NCBI GenBank assembly: GCA_030512295.1
Contig: JAULSR010000001.1
Coordinates: 2,232,001-2,296,000, forward strand
DNA: 64,000 nucleotides
Direction of reading: 5' to 3'
Source of the DNA: Bombardia bombarda
Taxonomy: Eukaryota > Ascomycota > Sordariomycetes > Sordariales > Lasiosphaeriaceae
Numbering within the stretch: the stretch's first letter is position 1; every line of letters begins with the position of its first letter. Both the position numbers and the translations under genes were made by a program. The notes beneath the pieces were generated by a model, which worked only from the letters and a program-made list of their open reading frames with translations, ran no database searches and was not told the origin of the DNA. Positions 32,282-42,829 of the stretch are shown one piece after another.

Positions 32282-34264
32282 ATGCCATCTTTTCCCCAGC
32301 GCAAACGGTACCTGACGTGCTTCTACTGCGGGAAGCAGTCCAAGACGGTCTGGGACGGAAAGGTGCGCCGCTTCGACTGCATCTACTGCGACGCAACAAA
32401 CTACCTCGATAGCAATGGCGATATTGCCGACCCTCCCGTCGCCACGGCTAATGCCACAGCTAATGCCCGTTATGCTGTTCAGCCGGCCTTCTCCCCGCCC
32501 TCGAGTCCGACCAGCTCCGACTTCTGCGCCACCTGTCTCAAGAATCAACACCTCTTGAGGGCATCCCTAGCACAGTACCTCCCAGACCCCGACGACCCCG
32601 ATTACGAGGCTCGCGAGAGAGACTTCTACAAGTTCCGCAGAAACCAGGAGAAGTTATACCCCCAGATATGCGCCAAATGCGAGCCGCGCGTCCGGGAGCG
32701 CCTAGAACAAGCCGCCTACACCGCCAAGACAGATGTCTTGCGCCACATGCTTGACAGGAGCACGACGGCGAAGCGAAGCGTCAAGCTGAGGCAGCAAGGT
32801 GTCTTGGATCTGGTAGACACAGCGGGATCATGGCTACGAGTTGCCGCGCTACTTCTCCAGCTGGTGTGGCATGCGGCCATTCTGTACATCCTGTTTTCCA
32901 ACTACTTTCCCGGGTCGACCTCCATGGACCAGGATATTATAATCCAGAACGACTCTGAGGATATTTCTACGGACAGTCAAACTGCGAGCCCTAGCGAGGT
33001 ATCAGTTCCCTTTGCTTCCAGGTTATCGACCTTATTCGACCAGCCCATGCCCGTCCTCGATCCCGCCTCGGCATATTGGCTGATCAAATGGAGCACCATC
33101 GCCAGCGTTGCGGGTGTGTGGTGGAACCCTCGTTTCGTCCAGCTGTTTCGAGGCTTCTCAAAACATATCAACGGCGTGCCCACGTGGTATTCATACCAGA
33201 TCATGGCCGTCGGGCTGCGACTTCTGCTCCAGATGGTTACGAGTATGACAGCCCCTGACATAAACCTGTTCAACACGCAGGTTGCGTGGCATGTGTTTGC
33301 CGCCATCTTTGGACTCATGGTAGGTCCTTACAACTCATCTATAACATACCTCAAGAGAAGGCTGGCTAACGAGAACTCAATCCCACAGATCTATATCCTC
33401 GGCCCCCGCTCCATCCACATCGACATGGCCCCCCTCTTCAAGCCCACCCAGCAAAACTACACCTTCATCAACCCCTCCACCGACCCACCAACACCAGGAA
33501 AGAAAACCATGGTCGACCTCCTCGACGAGATAGCCCACTCCCCCGCACTCGCCTCCTCCTCTCTTCAGCAGCAGCGAGCTGCACTCGAGCAGTTTGAGCC
33601 CACAGAAGACCACTTTGTCCCCCAACCGCGAAGATCCCCCATCTCCTCCTCCACCCCCATATCCCAAGCCCTCACCCCAACCCCCAACCACAACAACATA
33701 TCCTACGACTCCGCCTTCAGCGCCCTCAAGCTCCAACCCAACAACCCGAGTCCAGTCCAGCACTACGAAGAAGAAATGGACTGGTCGCCCACGCAGTCGC
33801 AGCACCGCGCCTTCAGCACCTACGGCCAGCAGCGCGCCACTCAGCGCTTCGGCGAGGCCCCTATCGAGCCTAACAAGGGGCCCTTTTACTACCGCGTGCC
33901 GCCCGCGCCCACGTCCTTGGCCAGAAGGGTGTTCAACCCGCCCAACCAGCCGCGGCTGCGCAAGAGCCCTGTTGGGGGTAGTGGCAGTGAGCAGCAGAGG
34001 GAGGTGGTGTTTCGCGGGGCCGATCGCACGCTGTTGGCGAGGGATGTGAACCAGCAAGAGCAAGAAGAGAGGAATGGTGGTGGGATGGTGGCGTTTGCGG
34101 AGCCGTCGTTTTTTTCGCAGCCGGCGACGAATGATCCGCGCTCGACGCTGTCGGATATGTTCGGGCAGAGTTTGGCGCTGGATGATGGTGGTGGGGGTGG
34201 GGGTGGGGGAGGCGGGAAGAAGGGTGAGGCGGGGTCGTGGTTGAAGAGGTCTTGGTGGGGGTAA
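32282..34264 (+). CDS. ima1: inner nuclear membrane protein Ima1 (NET5/Samp1 family)
   Basis: The ORF reads 660 codons straight through, but a 69 bp stop-free intron at 33320-33388 (GTAGGT donor, GCTAACG branch, CACAG acceptor) probably shortens it to 637 residues. The N-terminal Ima1 domain has a zinc-binding pattern with Cys13-x2-Cys16 and Cys33-x2-Cys36 (TCFYCGKQ, DCIYCDATNYLD). A second Cys cluster follows (FCATCLKNQ, QICAKCEPRV). Four membrane segments are then visible around LLLQLVWHAAILYILFSNYF, LIKWSTIASVAGVWW, IMAVGLRLLLQMV and AWHVFAAIFGLM. The C-terminal third is Ser/Pro/Gln-rich and ends in a poly-Gly run. Family knowledge: Ima1 is an integral inner nuclear membrane protein linked to heterochromatin and microtubule-nucleus coupling in fission yeast. 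Confidence 0.86.
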   Translation: MPSFPQRKRYLTCFYCGKQSKTVWDGKVRRFDCIYCDATNYLDSNGDIADPPVATANATANARYAVQPAFSPPSSPTSSDFCATCLKNQHLLRASLAQYLPDPDDPDYEARERDFYKFRRNQEKLYPQICAKCEPRVRERLEQAAYTAKTDVLRHMLDRSTTAKRSVKLRQQGVLDLVDTAGSWLRVAALLLQLVWHAAILYILFSNYFPGSTSMDQDIIIQNDSEDISTDSQTASPSEVSVPFASRLSTLFDQPMPVLDPASAYWLIKWSTIASVAGVWWNPRFVQLFRGFSKHINGVPTWYSYQIMAVGLRLLLQMVTSMTAPDINLFNTQVAWHVFAAIFGLMVGPYNSSITYLKRRLANENSIPQIYILGPRSIHIDMAPLFKPTQQNYTFINPSTDPPTPGKKTMVDLLDEIAHSPALASSSLQQQRAALEQFEPTEDHFVPQPRRSPISSSTPISQALTPTPNHNNISYDSAFSALKLQPNNPSPVQHYEEEMDWSPTQSQHRAFSTYGQQRATQRFGEAPIEPNKGPFYYRVPPAPTSLARRVFNPPNQPRLRKSPVGGSGSEQQREVVFRGADRTLLARDVNQQEQEERNGGGMVAFAEPSFFSQPATNDPRSTLSDMFGQSLALDDGGGGGGGGGGKKGEAGSWLKRSWWG

Positions 34265-35074
34265 GGATCTTGCCTGCCTAGGTTACCTATCTGCGAGGAG
34301 GTAGGGGTGAGAGAGGGAATGGACTGATCGATTATATGAATTGGATGACTTTTGTTTTAGCATGGGGAGGTTGGATTATGAGTAAATACTACCTACGTAC
34401 ATACATATCTTTGCGGGATGACTGGCTGGCTTGTTGGCGGAGGATTTGGGAATGGAACCCCTTCTGAAGTTGGCCGGTTTTGGTCTGTGTTGGATTCGTA
34501 TATATATACATATGTCTGTTTATGGGTGGATGCCTTGATGATTTTTATATTTCTTTTTTTTATTTCTTTCCTTCACATGGGTGGCGCGCGGGGCATATGG
34601 GATAGAAAGAGGATACGCGGCGGCGGCGTCGTCGGCCAAGTTTTGATCATTGCATTGCATGGCTGGTAGAGCATAGTATATCGTGTTTAGCGTAGCATAC
34701 ATACATATCTAACTCATTAGACTGCGTGTGTGTATTTGAGTATTGCGTGGTTGGGGATTGAAAGATTTTCTGGGGAGATAGGAGAGATTGTGGTTGGTTG
34801 TGCCTTTAGGTACTTTATCTTTATGAAAGCGGTCCTAAGTAATTCATAATGAATTTGAACGTTCATTGAACAATGCAAGCCATCTATGAAGCCGGTGAAA
34901 TGGGCAGTTCTGTTAAGGCTATCAGTAGGCTGCAGACCATGATGCGCAGTAGTTCGCGCAGTAGGTTGGTACCGACTTGTTTGCCACAGAGATATCTCTC
35001 TTGCCATATCTTGAGCCATTAGTTGTATGAGAATAGTAGGCACGTAGCAGTCTTTCGTCCGCAATGTTTTTACG
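34265..35074. other. 3' region of ima1 and spacer
   Basis: 0.8 kb with TA-rich stretches, including TATATATACATATG near 34500. A minus-strand ORF at 34717-35217 overlaps the orphan ORF and looks like its shadow. Nothing else seen. Confidence 0.45.
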
Positions 35075-35452
35075 ATGCTTGAATCCTTAGGGAGGAACAA
35101 ACACAACCCAGGCGTCTCGCCTGCCCAGTTCGTCATGGACTGGTTCAAAAAGGCATCTGCTCGAGACGGACTAATCGGCGCCCAGTGTGGGTCTAAAGTC
35201 GCCATGCTTACTGCCATGGTCGAGATCGCAGACTACATGTCCTTCCACGGGCTGACCATCCGACCCAACGTCAAGGCCGAGCTGTACGAGCGGGAACACC
35301 CCGAACCTGCTGATTTTGACCCCTTTACCTTGTCCGCTCTCTTGGAGGTTCTGCGGGATGCAAAGAAATGGGATGAGAAATTTACCAATGGCTCGGGATG
35401 GGACAAGTGCATTGTTAATGGCACGGTTAGTAGGTGTGGTGGACTGCTTTGA
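35075..35452 (+). CDS. orphan ORF, 125 aa, possible gene remnant
   Basis: The ORF has normal amino-acid balance and amphipathic helices (AQFVMDWFKKASARDG, VAMLTAMVEIADYMSF, LSALLEVLRDAKKWDEKF) but matches no family I recognise. The same frame stays protein-like for about nine codons upstream of the ATG (QSFVRNVFT), directly after a CGTAG that could be a 3' splice site. So this may be the last exon of a longer gene, or a fragment of a decayed one, rather than a complete gene. No upstream exon could be identified. Confidence 0.35.
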   Translation: MLESLGRNKHNPGVSPAQFVMDWFKKASARDGLIGAQCGSKVAMLTAMVEIADYMSFHGLTIRPNVKAELYEREHPEPADFDPFTLSALLEVLRDAKKWDEKFTNGSGWDKCIVNGTVSRCGGLL

Positions 35453-35968
35453 TTGCGCAAGGTGTTGTAGAACGGCTAAGGTTAGGCGTTGATATGGCAA
35501 TCTTCGCGGCATCACTTTGAAGAAGGGAGGAAAATGGGGGGGGGATGACGGATATTTAACAATGTGCTGTTCTTTGGTCAATCTTGGTGATGGCTTAGAT
35601 GCTAACCTTCCCTGCCTGATCTTGGAACAGCTTTACTCTGTCGTATGGACAAATGTTTTCCTTAATTACGCGTGCTATGTAAGAACCTTTCAATCTTACC
35701 ATTTTATCGCGACAAACTTCCCTTTCCACATCCCTAGTTCACTATTATTCCCTTCCTCTCTTTCTCTCTCTTTCTCATATTAAAACACACGAATCTCAAC
35801 ACCATGTACCTCAGTTCTTGTTATAATCCAAATCATGATGTTTCTATCCACAACGAACCGCTTGCCAATCCCCTGAGTTGCCCCTTTCGATACTCCCTTG
35901 GGAACCAGATAACTCCTAACCCCCATTCCCTCTTCACAACATAACCACCTTTTGCTCTTCTTATAAGC

Positions 35969-36087
35969 ACATACGACCATAGATAGTGGAAAACTCGGCA
36001 TCCCGTCCGCTCTGCCCTAGATAAGCCACTAATCGCCAGACTAGTAGTTGGGTCGGTGACGACCAGCGAATCCCTGGTGTTGTATGT
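35969..36087 (+). rRNA. 5S ribosomal RNA, variant 1
   Basis: A 119-base match to the filamentous-fungal 5S rRNA pattern. It begins ACATACGACCATA, contains CATCCCGTCCGCTCTGCCC and TAGTTGGGTCGGTGACGACC, and ends GGTGTTGTATGT, so the first and last bases pair into helix I. A T-rich run directly after it fits RNA polymerase III termination. The internal AGTTGGGTCGGTGACGACC holds the C-box region. It is a lone gene, not in the rDNA array, as is usual in Pezizomycotina. It shares all but two blocks with the copy at 46856. Confidence 0.93.
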
Positions 36088-36982
36088 TTCTTTTTCTTTT
36101 TTGGCATTCGTTCCTTTTTACTACTGCTCTCCCCCATGTTATATTATTCTCTTGAAGTTGTTTAAACATTTTTGCCCTCTTTGTTATTTGGGTGTGGAGC
36201 TGACGTCAAGAGGTGAAAATAGGGGGCTCAACTATCGTATTCCTGCCACCTCCCTCAGTTGCCAAAGGTTCTCGTTTGATATGACAAAGGACAGTTACAG
36301 TATGTCGCCGCAGTGGTCATATGAAATACGCTACAGAGAGAAAAAAAACAGGTTCGGTTGTGAGAATGTCATGCAATATCGTTGTTTACGTTTTCACTTT
36401 AGCAGAAAGTAAACAAAGACCTAAAAGGGGCTGACCGACAGGTGTCTGCTGATCACCCACTTTGTCAATACCTCATCCACTCAATGCAAACAAGACAGAC
36501 ACAGCACTAAACTCTACAACTAAAACACAAGCATAACAAAACAAAAAGTACTATGCTTCAGATCTAACTAAGGTATCATCTACTCTACTTCTACACCATC
36601 AAAGATAAGTTAAGTGTGTCTGTCCATTCCAGCCCACCCCAGCTCAGCCAAATTCGATTTCCATCCCACTTCACTCCAGCCAGTCAGTCAACCATGCCAA
36701 CCCTCTCTAGCAAAACAATGGCCAACGTATGTTCATCCCACACAGAAATCTGCATCATCAGAATAGTAGTAGCTCAAAGTTACAGAATACCAAGAAATAA
36801 ACACATAGACTATACATAACCCCTCAGCACGGCGCAGTGCGGTGGTATAAGTCGGGCCCCCTATCCCATACCATAACACAAATAAATGACACTGAAAGTT
36901 AACAGTCTTTCCCCCTCTCTTCCTAATTAGTCGTTAAATATAGAAACAGAGAAAAAAACGCAAACCTATTAGCTACTCGGCA
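36088..36982. other. spacer between 5S rRNA and the next gene's 3' end
   Basis: 0.9 kb, AT-rich, with scattered T- and A-runs. One ORF at 36056-36412 overlaps the 5S gene and has no coding character. The right part is presumably the 3' UTR of the minus-strand gene that stops at 36983. Confidence 0.45.
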
Positions 36983-39900
36983 TCAGGCCACCTGTTCCAC
37001 GACTGCCTTCTCACTTCCCACTAAACCGCCGTCATCACCCGAAATTTCTCGGAGAGACATCAAATTCTTCATAACAGGTGCTTGGCCCATATTATGAGCC
37101 AATTGCTCAAGTCTGCCCTTGTCCACTGCCAACGACGGATGCGTCTTTGACCTTCCACTCCACGTCTTGAACTTTGCCGGTGTGCAGACATCGCTGTCCG
37201 CCATGCTTCTGAACATGGCTTCCAAGCGCCTGTTTCTCACAAGAGCCGAGTCACTCTTTACCGAATCAGCGTCAGTAGCTGTCTTTGCCACAACCCCCGC
37301 AGTTGTTGGCGTCGCTCGGGACTGCGGATAAGAATGGAAGGACGACGAGTTGTCATTACTGACTGACATAGCGCTCTGTGGCGTGGTATACATCTCAGCC
37401 GTGGTAGTAGTCGACTCCTTGCCATGTTTCGTGGCATTAGCTGGGGTGGTCGGTTCAATATGCGTCCACATAGGCTCCACGTCGTCAATATCGTGGTCAT
37501 TCTCCGAAGCTCCATCAGTATTCAAAAGAGTTGTCATTTTAGCGCTGAGGGTGACTCTGTGGCTGTTGCTTGCCATGTCTCGCAATGGAACCGGGCATTG
37601 TATCTGAGGAGAGCTCTTAATGTTCTGGATCTCCTGCTCAAGCGCTTTTACTTCTTTATACGCGCCTCCCATCGGAACAAGTTCGAGCTCCGGGTACTCT
37701 AGATTTGCCCTACCACGATCCTCACTTTGCTGGCGGTCTTTCGGAGACTTTGGGCTGCCGCCGGCTGCGGAGCCACGTGATGGAATAAGCCTGCTGAGCC
37801 CAGATTTGACTGCTCTCCCGAACCTACCAGATATCGAACGGGGACTATTCTTTAGTGTCTGTTGACTGAAGCCAGAAGCTTCTTCTGTGTAACACCCTGA
37901 GATATCTTGCTCTGGTCTAGACTGGGACACAAAGTCCTTCGAGGCTACTTGATCGACATGTCTTGTAGGCCTATTTCGCTCGGCCCGGTTGTATGAAGGG
38001 AATCTGGTCCATGATTCGGGAGTTTGTGTTAGCCTCCTAGCCTCTGCTTTGCGCTCGATCGACAGTTCACTTCGCTCCATGTCGTCGGCGACAGGTCCAG
38101 TTGACTTGGTGTGAGATCTTGCGGGACTATGAGTGCCAGGGGAGCTTTGATAGTGCCTCAAGGAAGAGCCTTCATCTGCACGCTTATTTTTTTGTAGCTT
38201 ATCATCGGGAAAACTCAATGTCCTGTGATGAACATCAGATGTTGGATCCGCTCGAGTACGTCTTCGGGCTTCTTCACGAACAGCCCTCTGCCAAAGCTCT
38301 GCCGTGTTGTTATCACAGTCGGACAGCTGAATTAAGTTTGGCGAGTAACGCGATCGACGGATTTTGTTGCTGGCCCTTGAATGAGATTGTTCTTGTGTGT
38401 CAGTCGACGGGTCATTGCCTGGCATAACCCGTTGCTCATCAGAGCATGACCCGTCAAAGTTTTTGGCTGCTAGCTTGACTCTCCTGGGAATGGTGAGGTG
38501 CAGTTTGGATAACAGAGACGATTTGGGTGGTTCAAACGAGATTGGTGTGGGATACACTTCCTTGCGGAATTTCTTGAAGATCGTGGTGGCAGGAGCACCA
38601 TGTCCCAAATGAAAGTGACCGATAGTCTTCTCGACAATCTCCGGCTTGGTATCCCTTGGAGGTTTGACAGAATTTTCTGACTCGGTTAATGGAGACGTAA
38701 CTCCTGTTTGCGCGTAGGTTTCTGGACTGGCGCGCGCGTCAGATGAAGTTTTTCCAGTAGTTTGGCCCGAGTTCCCTTCGGACTTAGGGGGGGCATGAGG
38801 ATTATACGCATCATCCAGCCCTATAATTCTCAGGTAAGCACATAATCGTAAGAAGGATTCAACTGCGGTTCAACCCACATTTAAACCCCGAGTTCTTCCT
38901 ACTCGCCACTGGAAGGTAAAATGAGGATGCCCCGGGACTCGGAGCTACGATGTTCGTAGTCGAGGGATACTTTGAAGATGATTTCCTAATCACCCCGGCG
39001 GCGACTCCGTTTCTTGTGCTCATCGTGGCGCCATGATTTTCTGACACATTTTCTTCAACCTCGGACGGCTGTGCATCAGAACCAGCCGAGTGCTGATGTC
39101 TTCTTGAACCCGAGCGAGTGGTATTCCTGCCTGATTCAGAGTGGCGTAGAGACTGCTCTTCACTGTTGAATGCTCGGGTGCCAAGCTGTCGGTGAATATC
39201 CATATCATATAAATGAACAACTTCGGGGCGCGAAATCTCAGCCTCAGGCACAGCACAGTTCTGCACTGAGCTCCATCTTCTCAAGTATACGACTTCAGCC
39301 TCCTGCACACTTGCATCGTTATCGCCGGTTTGCTCTGATGCCCTCGCACATGATAACGAAGGCGATCGAGATCGAATGCCTTGGCTTCGTAACCAGGTAC
39401 CCAATGGCGACTGGTCAAGGATAGATGAACGATCATTTGCCGGGGTGCCGTGACGAGAAGGAGAAGAACGTGATCTAGACAATGAATGGGAGTGGCCGCA
39501 GAGATCCAGTCTTTGAGATTGCACTGGACACGTATTTTGTCCTGGCGAGGTCGATATAGGGCGTTCTGTATAGATGTATCCCCCTCCAACCTGGCTCAAA
39601 AACTCGTCGAGCTGACCAGCACTGTACGAAAGACGCAACGAAGACCCAATCGATGATGCGTCGCGAGTGCTGGAGAGACGTTTGGGTAGGAGATCTGGTG
39701 ACTTGGGCATCTGGGGAAGAGAGCTACGTTCCCGAAGAAGACTCTGACCAGTGTTGGGGGAATGACGCTCGGGACAGCTTGCCCGGCGACCATCGGGGTG
39801 GTCGTTTTCCTGAAGGTCAGACGACATGAGCCTTGACTGGTAGAAGCTAGTATCTGTGTCTTCAATGCTGGTGCATTGCTTGTCCAGCCTACTGCTATCC

Positions 39901-40499
39901 TCACCAAGGACGGAGAACTCAAGATTGTCACGCGGGCCGCCACCAGGGAGATGATCAGCTGAAGGGCGTGGATGCCCAGGAGGGCCAGAGGGATGCCGAT
40001 TAGGGGACATTTCACTCTGGGGTGCCTCCTGACCTTCTTCGCTGCGGAGTTCCTCTTGTATCCTCTTGTGCATGAGGCGCTTCAGCTCAGCTCGGCGTTC
40101 GATCTCTTCCTGGCTGGTACCCACGGCCGAGCGAGATTTTCGGCGTGGCAGAGAGTCTTGGGATAGATGGCGTCGTATGTGGGTCCTTACAAGCTGTAGA
40201 GTGCTGGCACTCTTGCTCTGTGTGCTAGGCTCGGGTTCCTCGTCGCTATCCGAGTCTTCGACAACCAGCTCACCGAGCTCGACAGGCTCGACAGGCAGGA
40301 TTGCCGAGGGAATAGCTGTCTGCAATGTCGACATAGACTTGGGTGATGTATCGGCAGACGGTGGTTGTACGGGGTTCAGAGTGAGTGGCCCGGGAAGGCG
40401 AGCAGGAGGCGGCGGCGTGGGCAACTTTGGCTGCTCTTTAGAAGGGGAGGGCCGGGTTTTGGACGAGCGAGGAGTGGTGCAACAACAGAGGACAGCCAT
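36983..40499 (-). CDS. large disordered fungal protein, 1152 aa, two exons
   Basis: Exon 1 is 40499-38879 and exon 2 is 38820-36983, joined by a 58 bp intron (donor GTGGGT, acceptor ATTATAG). Without splicing this looks like two separate ORFs of about 546 and 541 codons. Spliced, the frame runs SGFK-W-LDDAYNPHAPP without a break, then enters the second ORF upstream of its first Met. The N-terminus MAVLCCCTTPRS has three consecutive cysteines, a candidate S-palmitoylation site for membrane attachment. A basic helix (RRAELKRLMHKRIQEEL) near residue 135 is the most structured part. A second ordered-looking block is TIGHFHLGHGAPATTIFKKF near residue 605. The rest is Ser/Arg/Pro-rich and disordered. 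I know of no function; it resembles hypothetical proteins of filamentous ascomycetes. Confidence 0.78.
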
Positions 40500-41579
40500 T
40501 GTAGGGGCTCGTCAAACGACACCACATCCGGTTTCCGGCTTCTGGTGTCTGGTGAATGGTCACTGGTTATCTGGCGGCGGTGATGGGCGTAAAAGTTTGA
40601 TCCGACTAAGGAATTTCCAAGAAAGCAGTGTCAGCGTCCCTGGCCTTGGCCTGGATTCTGTGCCATGAAACGAGATGCCCGCCGGACAGAATGTGGGCAA
40701 ACAGAAGCAGAGGTAGTTGCATAGGGGGGCACAAAACGATGGGGCAATTTTGGGTAAGGTAGCCACACTCTGATCTTTACATCGCAGGGGCAGACGAGAA
40801 TCGATTCGTGGAGAGGGAGAGGGAGAGGGAGAGGGAGAGGGAGAGGGAGAGCAAGAGATTAACCTAAGGAGCTTCAAGGAGCGGCGGGATTCCATTGGGG
40901 ATTGGCGCTGGTTACTCCTTCCCCGTCGGGGACATTTGGGTGCTGTTGTCCGATTCTGACCTCATACCTACTAGCTACCGAGGTAGATAGGGAAGGTAGA
41001 GACCGGCTAAGTACCCGATCATTGAGGGACGTCCACTCCATACTCATCTCTGCAGCTGAGGAAGTCGCGATGTACCGCAATCGATAACCACCATCCAACC
41101 AATCACTTTGGGTACCTGCCGGCACAGGCGACAGGAGGTGGACAGAAAAAGTCAGAAATTTTATTTCGCAACCGAGATCATGGACATACCCAAATCTAAT
41201 TTGCCCATTAGTTACATAGGCAGGTACCCGATGTGGACTGAATCTGCTGGAGGGGGGGACCGAAGATTGGCAGGTTCCCGTCGCCATCGCACACCCTCCC
41301 GCTGCCCACCGTCGTACGGCGTCTGCCCCTCGAGTTGACTCAGCCAGGTCATTCGAATTGCATCCAGAATCGGTATTCTTCCTTCTCAGCGGGTACTGGC
41401 TCAAGAAACCCGGACAAGACAACGAAATAATTCACCGTCGCCGCGTTTGCCGGGTCTCTGCTTCGGTCTGTATCTCGACTTCTCTGCTACAAAGCCAAAA
41501 GACATTTGCTCCGACGTAGTTCCAAAATGAACGGCCAATATTCTTGGCAAGGGTCCCCATGCGATCCGATCCGACATGA
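40500..41579. other. upstream region of the 1152-aa gene, 3' of Aurora gene
   Basis: 1.1 kb between two minus-strand genes. It includes the (GGGAGA)n array at about 40811-40852 and TACCTACTAGCTACCGAGGTAG-like half-palindromes near 40965-40985. No coding sequence supported. Confidence 0.45.
40811..40852. repeat. GGGAGA microsatellite in a promoter
   Basis: About seven near-perfect copies of a purine-only 6-base unit, some 310 bp upstream of the 1152-aa gene. On that gene's strand it is a pure CT tract, the kind of pyrimidine stretch common in fungal promoters and leaders. Confidence 0.85.
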
Positions 41580-42829
41580 TCAGTCCGCAGTCTTGGCACC
41601 CTTGAGGCAGTGCTTGACGACCTAGGGGTGTTGTTCGACTTGTTCAAGAGGAAGTCGCTTTTTGGGGTCGGCGACAAGCAACTAGTAAGGCTTTATTAGC
41701 TTTCTCATCAGTCCCGCTGATTGAGTTCAAGAGGACAACATACTTTGCGGATGAGGTCCGCAGCCTCGGCGCTTATGAAGGATGGTATTGTCATATCCCC
41801 CCGGACAATTCTCCTATGCGTCATGATAGGGGTATCCTCAAAGGGCGCCTCGCCGACGAGAAACTCGTACATTAGTACCCCCAAGGCCCAAAGATCGATC
41901 TTTTCATCATACGAGTTGTCCGTGGTTCCTGGCTTGATCATTTCGGGGGGGAAATAGTCGAGTGTTCCGCAAAAGGTTGTCCGACGATTGCTAGGCGCGT
42001 GGACGCTCCAGCCAAAATCCGATATCTTGATCTCGCCATGGATGCCGACCAGGATGTTCTCGGGCTTAATATCACGATGAATGACGTGTTTCCGGTGGAG
42101 ATAACGAAGTGCGCTCGCCATCTGGGCGATATAGCGCGCAGCCTTCCACTCGGGGAACCGACTCTCCTTCTGGAGATGTTTGTAAAGTTCGCCCTTTCCT
42201 GCGAATTCGAGAATGAGGATGATACGTTTTTTGTCATGGAAATGGCCGTACAGCTTCAGGATGTTTGGGATGTCGTAGGTTGCTCTGGATTTCGACTTCG
42301 CGCCGCACCTGCTTCTCGACCTTTGCAAGCTGCAACCCATTCTTGTAGAGGACTTTCAGCGCGCATATGATGCCATGCTCACGCTCGCGAGCCAGGTAGA
42401 CGCGACCGAACTTGCCCTTGCCCAACGGTTTGCCGATCTCGAACATGCCCAGATGAAATAATTTGATGACGGGCTGTTTGATGAGGGTTGATGGGTTCTG
42501 TTCTGTTCCCGGACCTTTTTCCGGTTCGTTCTCATCAACAGCGGCTTTAGTTGATGGTTTTGACGTTGCATTGTGCGGTGGTGGACGTGGAGGTGGAGAA
42601 ATGGTTGTGTTTTGGCGTGAAAGAGCGACTTCGATAAGGGGTGGTCGACTCAAGCCGAGCTGCGAGGTTGAAGCTGCCACTAATCTATTGACCTAACCAA
42701 ACAGGTAGCACTACGGAATCAATTTGAGCAGGCAACGTGGGCTGTTATGCGCACCTTCAACTTCTTATCTCCGTATTCAGCGTCAACAGACAAGCGCGCG
42801 AACTGAACATCGAGTGTGTTTTCTGCCAT
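41580..42829 (-). CDS. ipl1: Aurora kinase gene with frameshift and nonsense lesions
   Basis: Exons are 42829-42755, 42692-41744 and 41681-41580, with two 62 bp introns. Exon 1 (MAENTLDVQFARLSVD) resembles fungal Aurora N-termini. Kinase motifs present are GKPLGKGKFGRVYLA, ALKVL (catalytic Lys), HRDIKPENIL, DFGW, the activation segment RRTTFCGTLDY, PPEM, and GEAPFEDTP, which together identify Aurora. Two lesions break it. After EIQSNLRHP an extra base in a run of three (42264-42266) shifts the frame; removing it restores NILKLYGHFHD. In exon 3 the conserved tryptophan codon after EQHP reads TAG (41624-41622), 13 codons before the natural TGA. The nonsense alone would cost only the C-terminal tail, but the frameshift would destroy the kinase. 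Aurora is normally single-copy and essential, so sequencing error or a second intact copy elsewhere must be considered. Confidence 0.85.

Noticed and set aside
33377..34063. Minus-strand ORF opposite ima1
   Set aside because: Gly/Val-rich antisense of a Pro/Ser-rich disordered tail, not a gene.
40874..41422. 182-codon minus-strand ORF upstream of the 1152-aa gene
   Set aside because: Random composition and no match to conserved blocks; it lies between two genes where promoter and UTR are expected.
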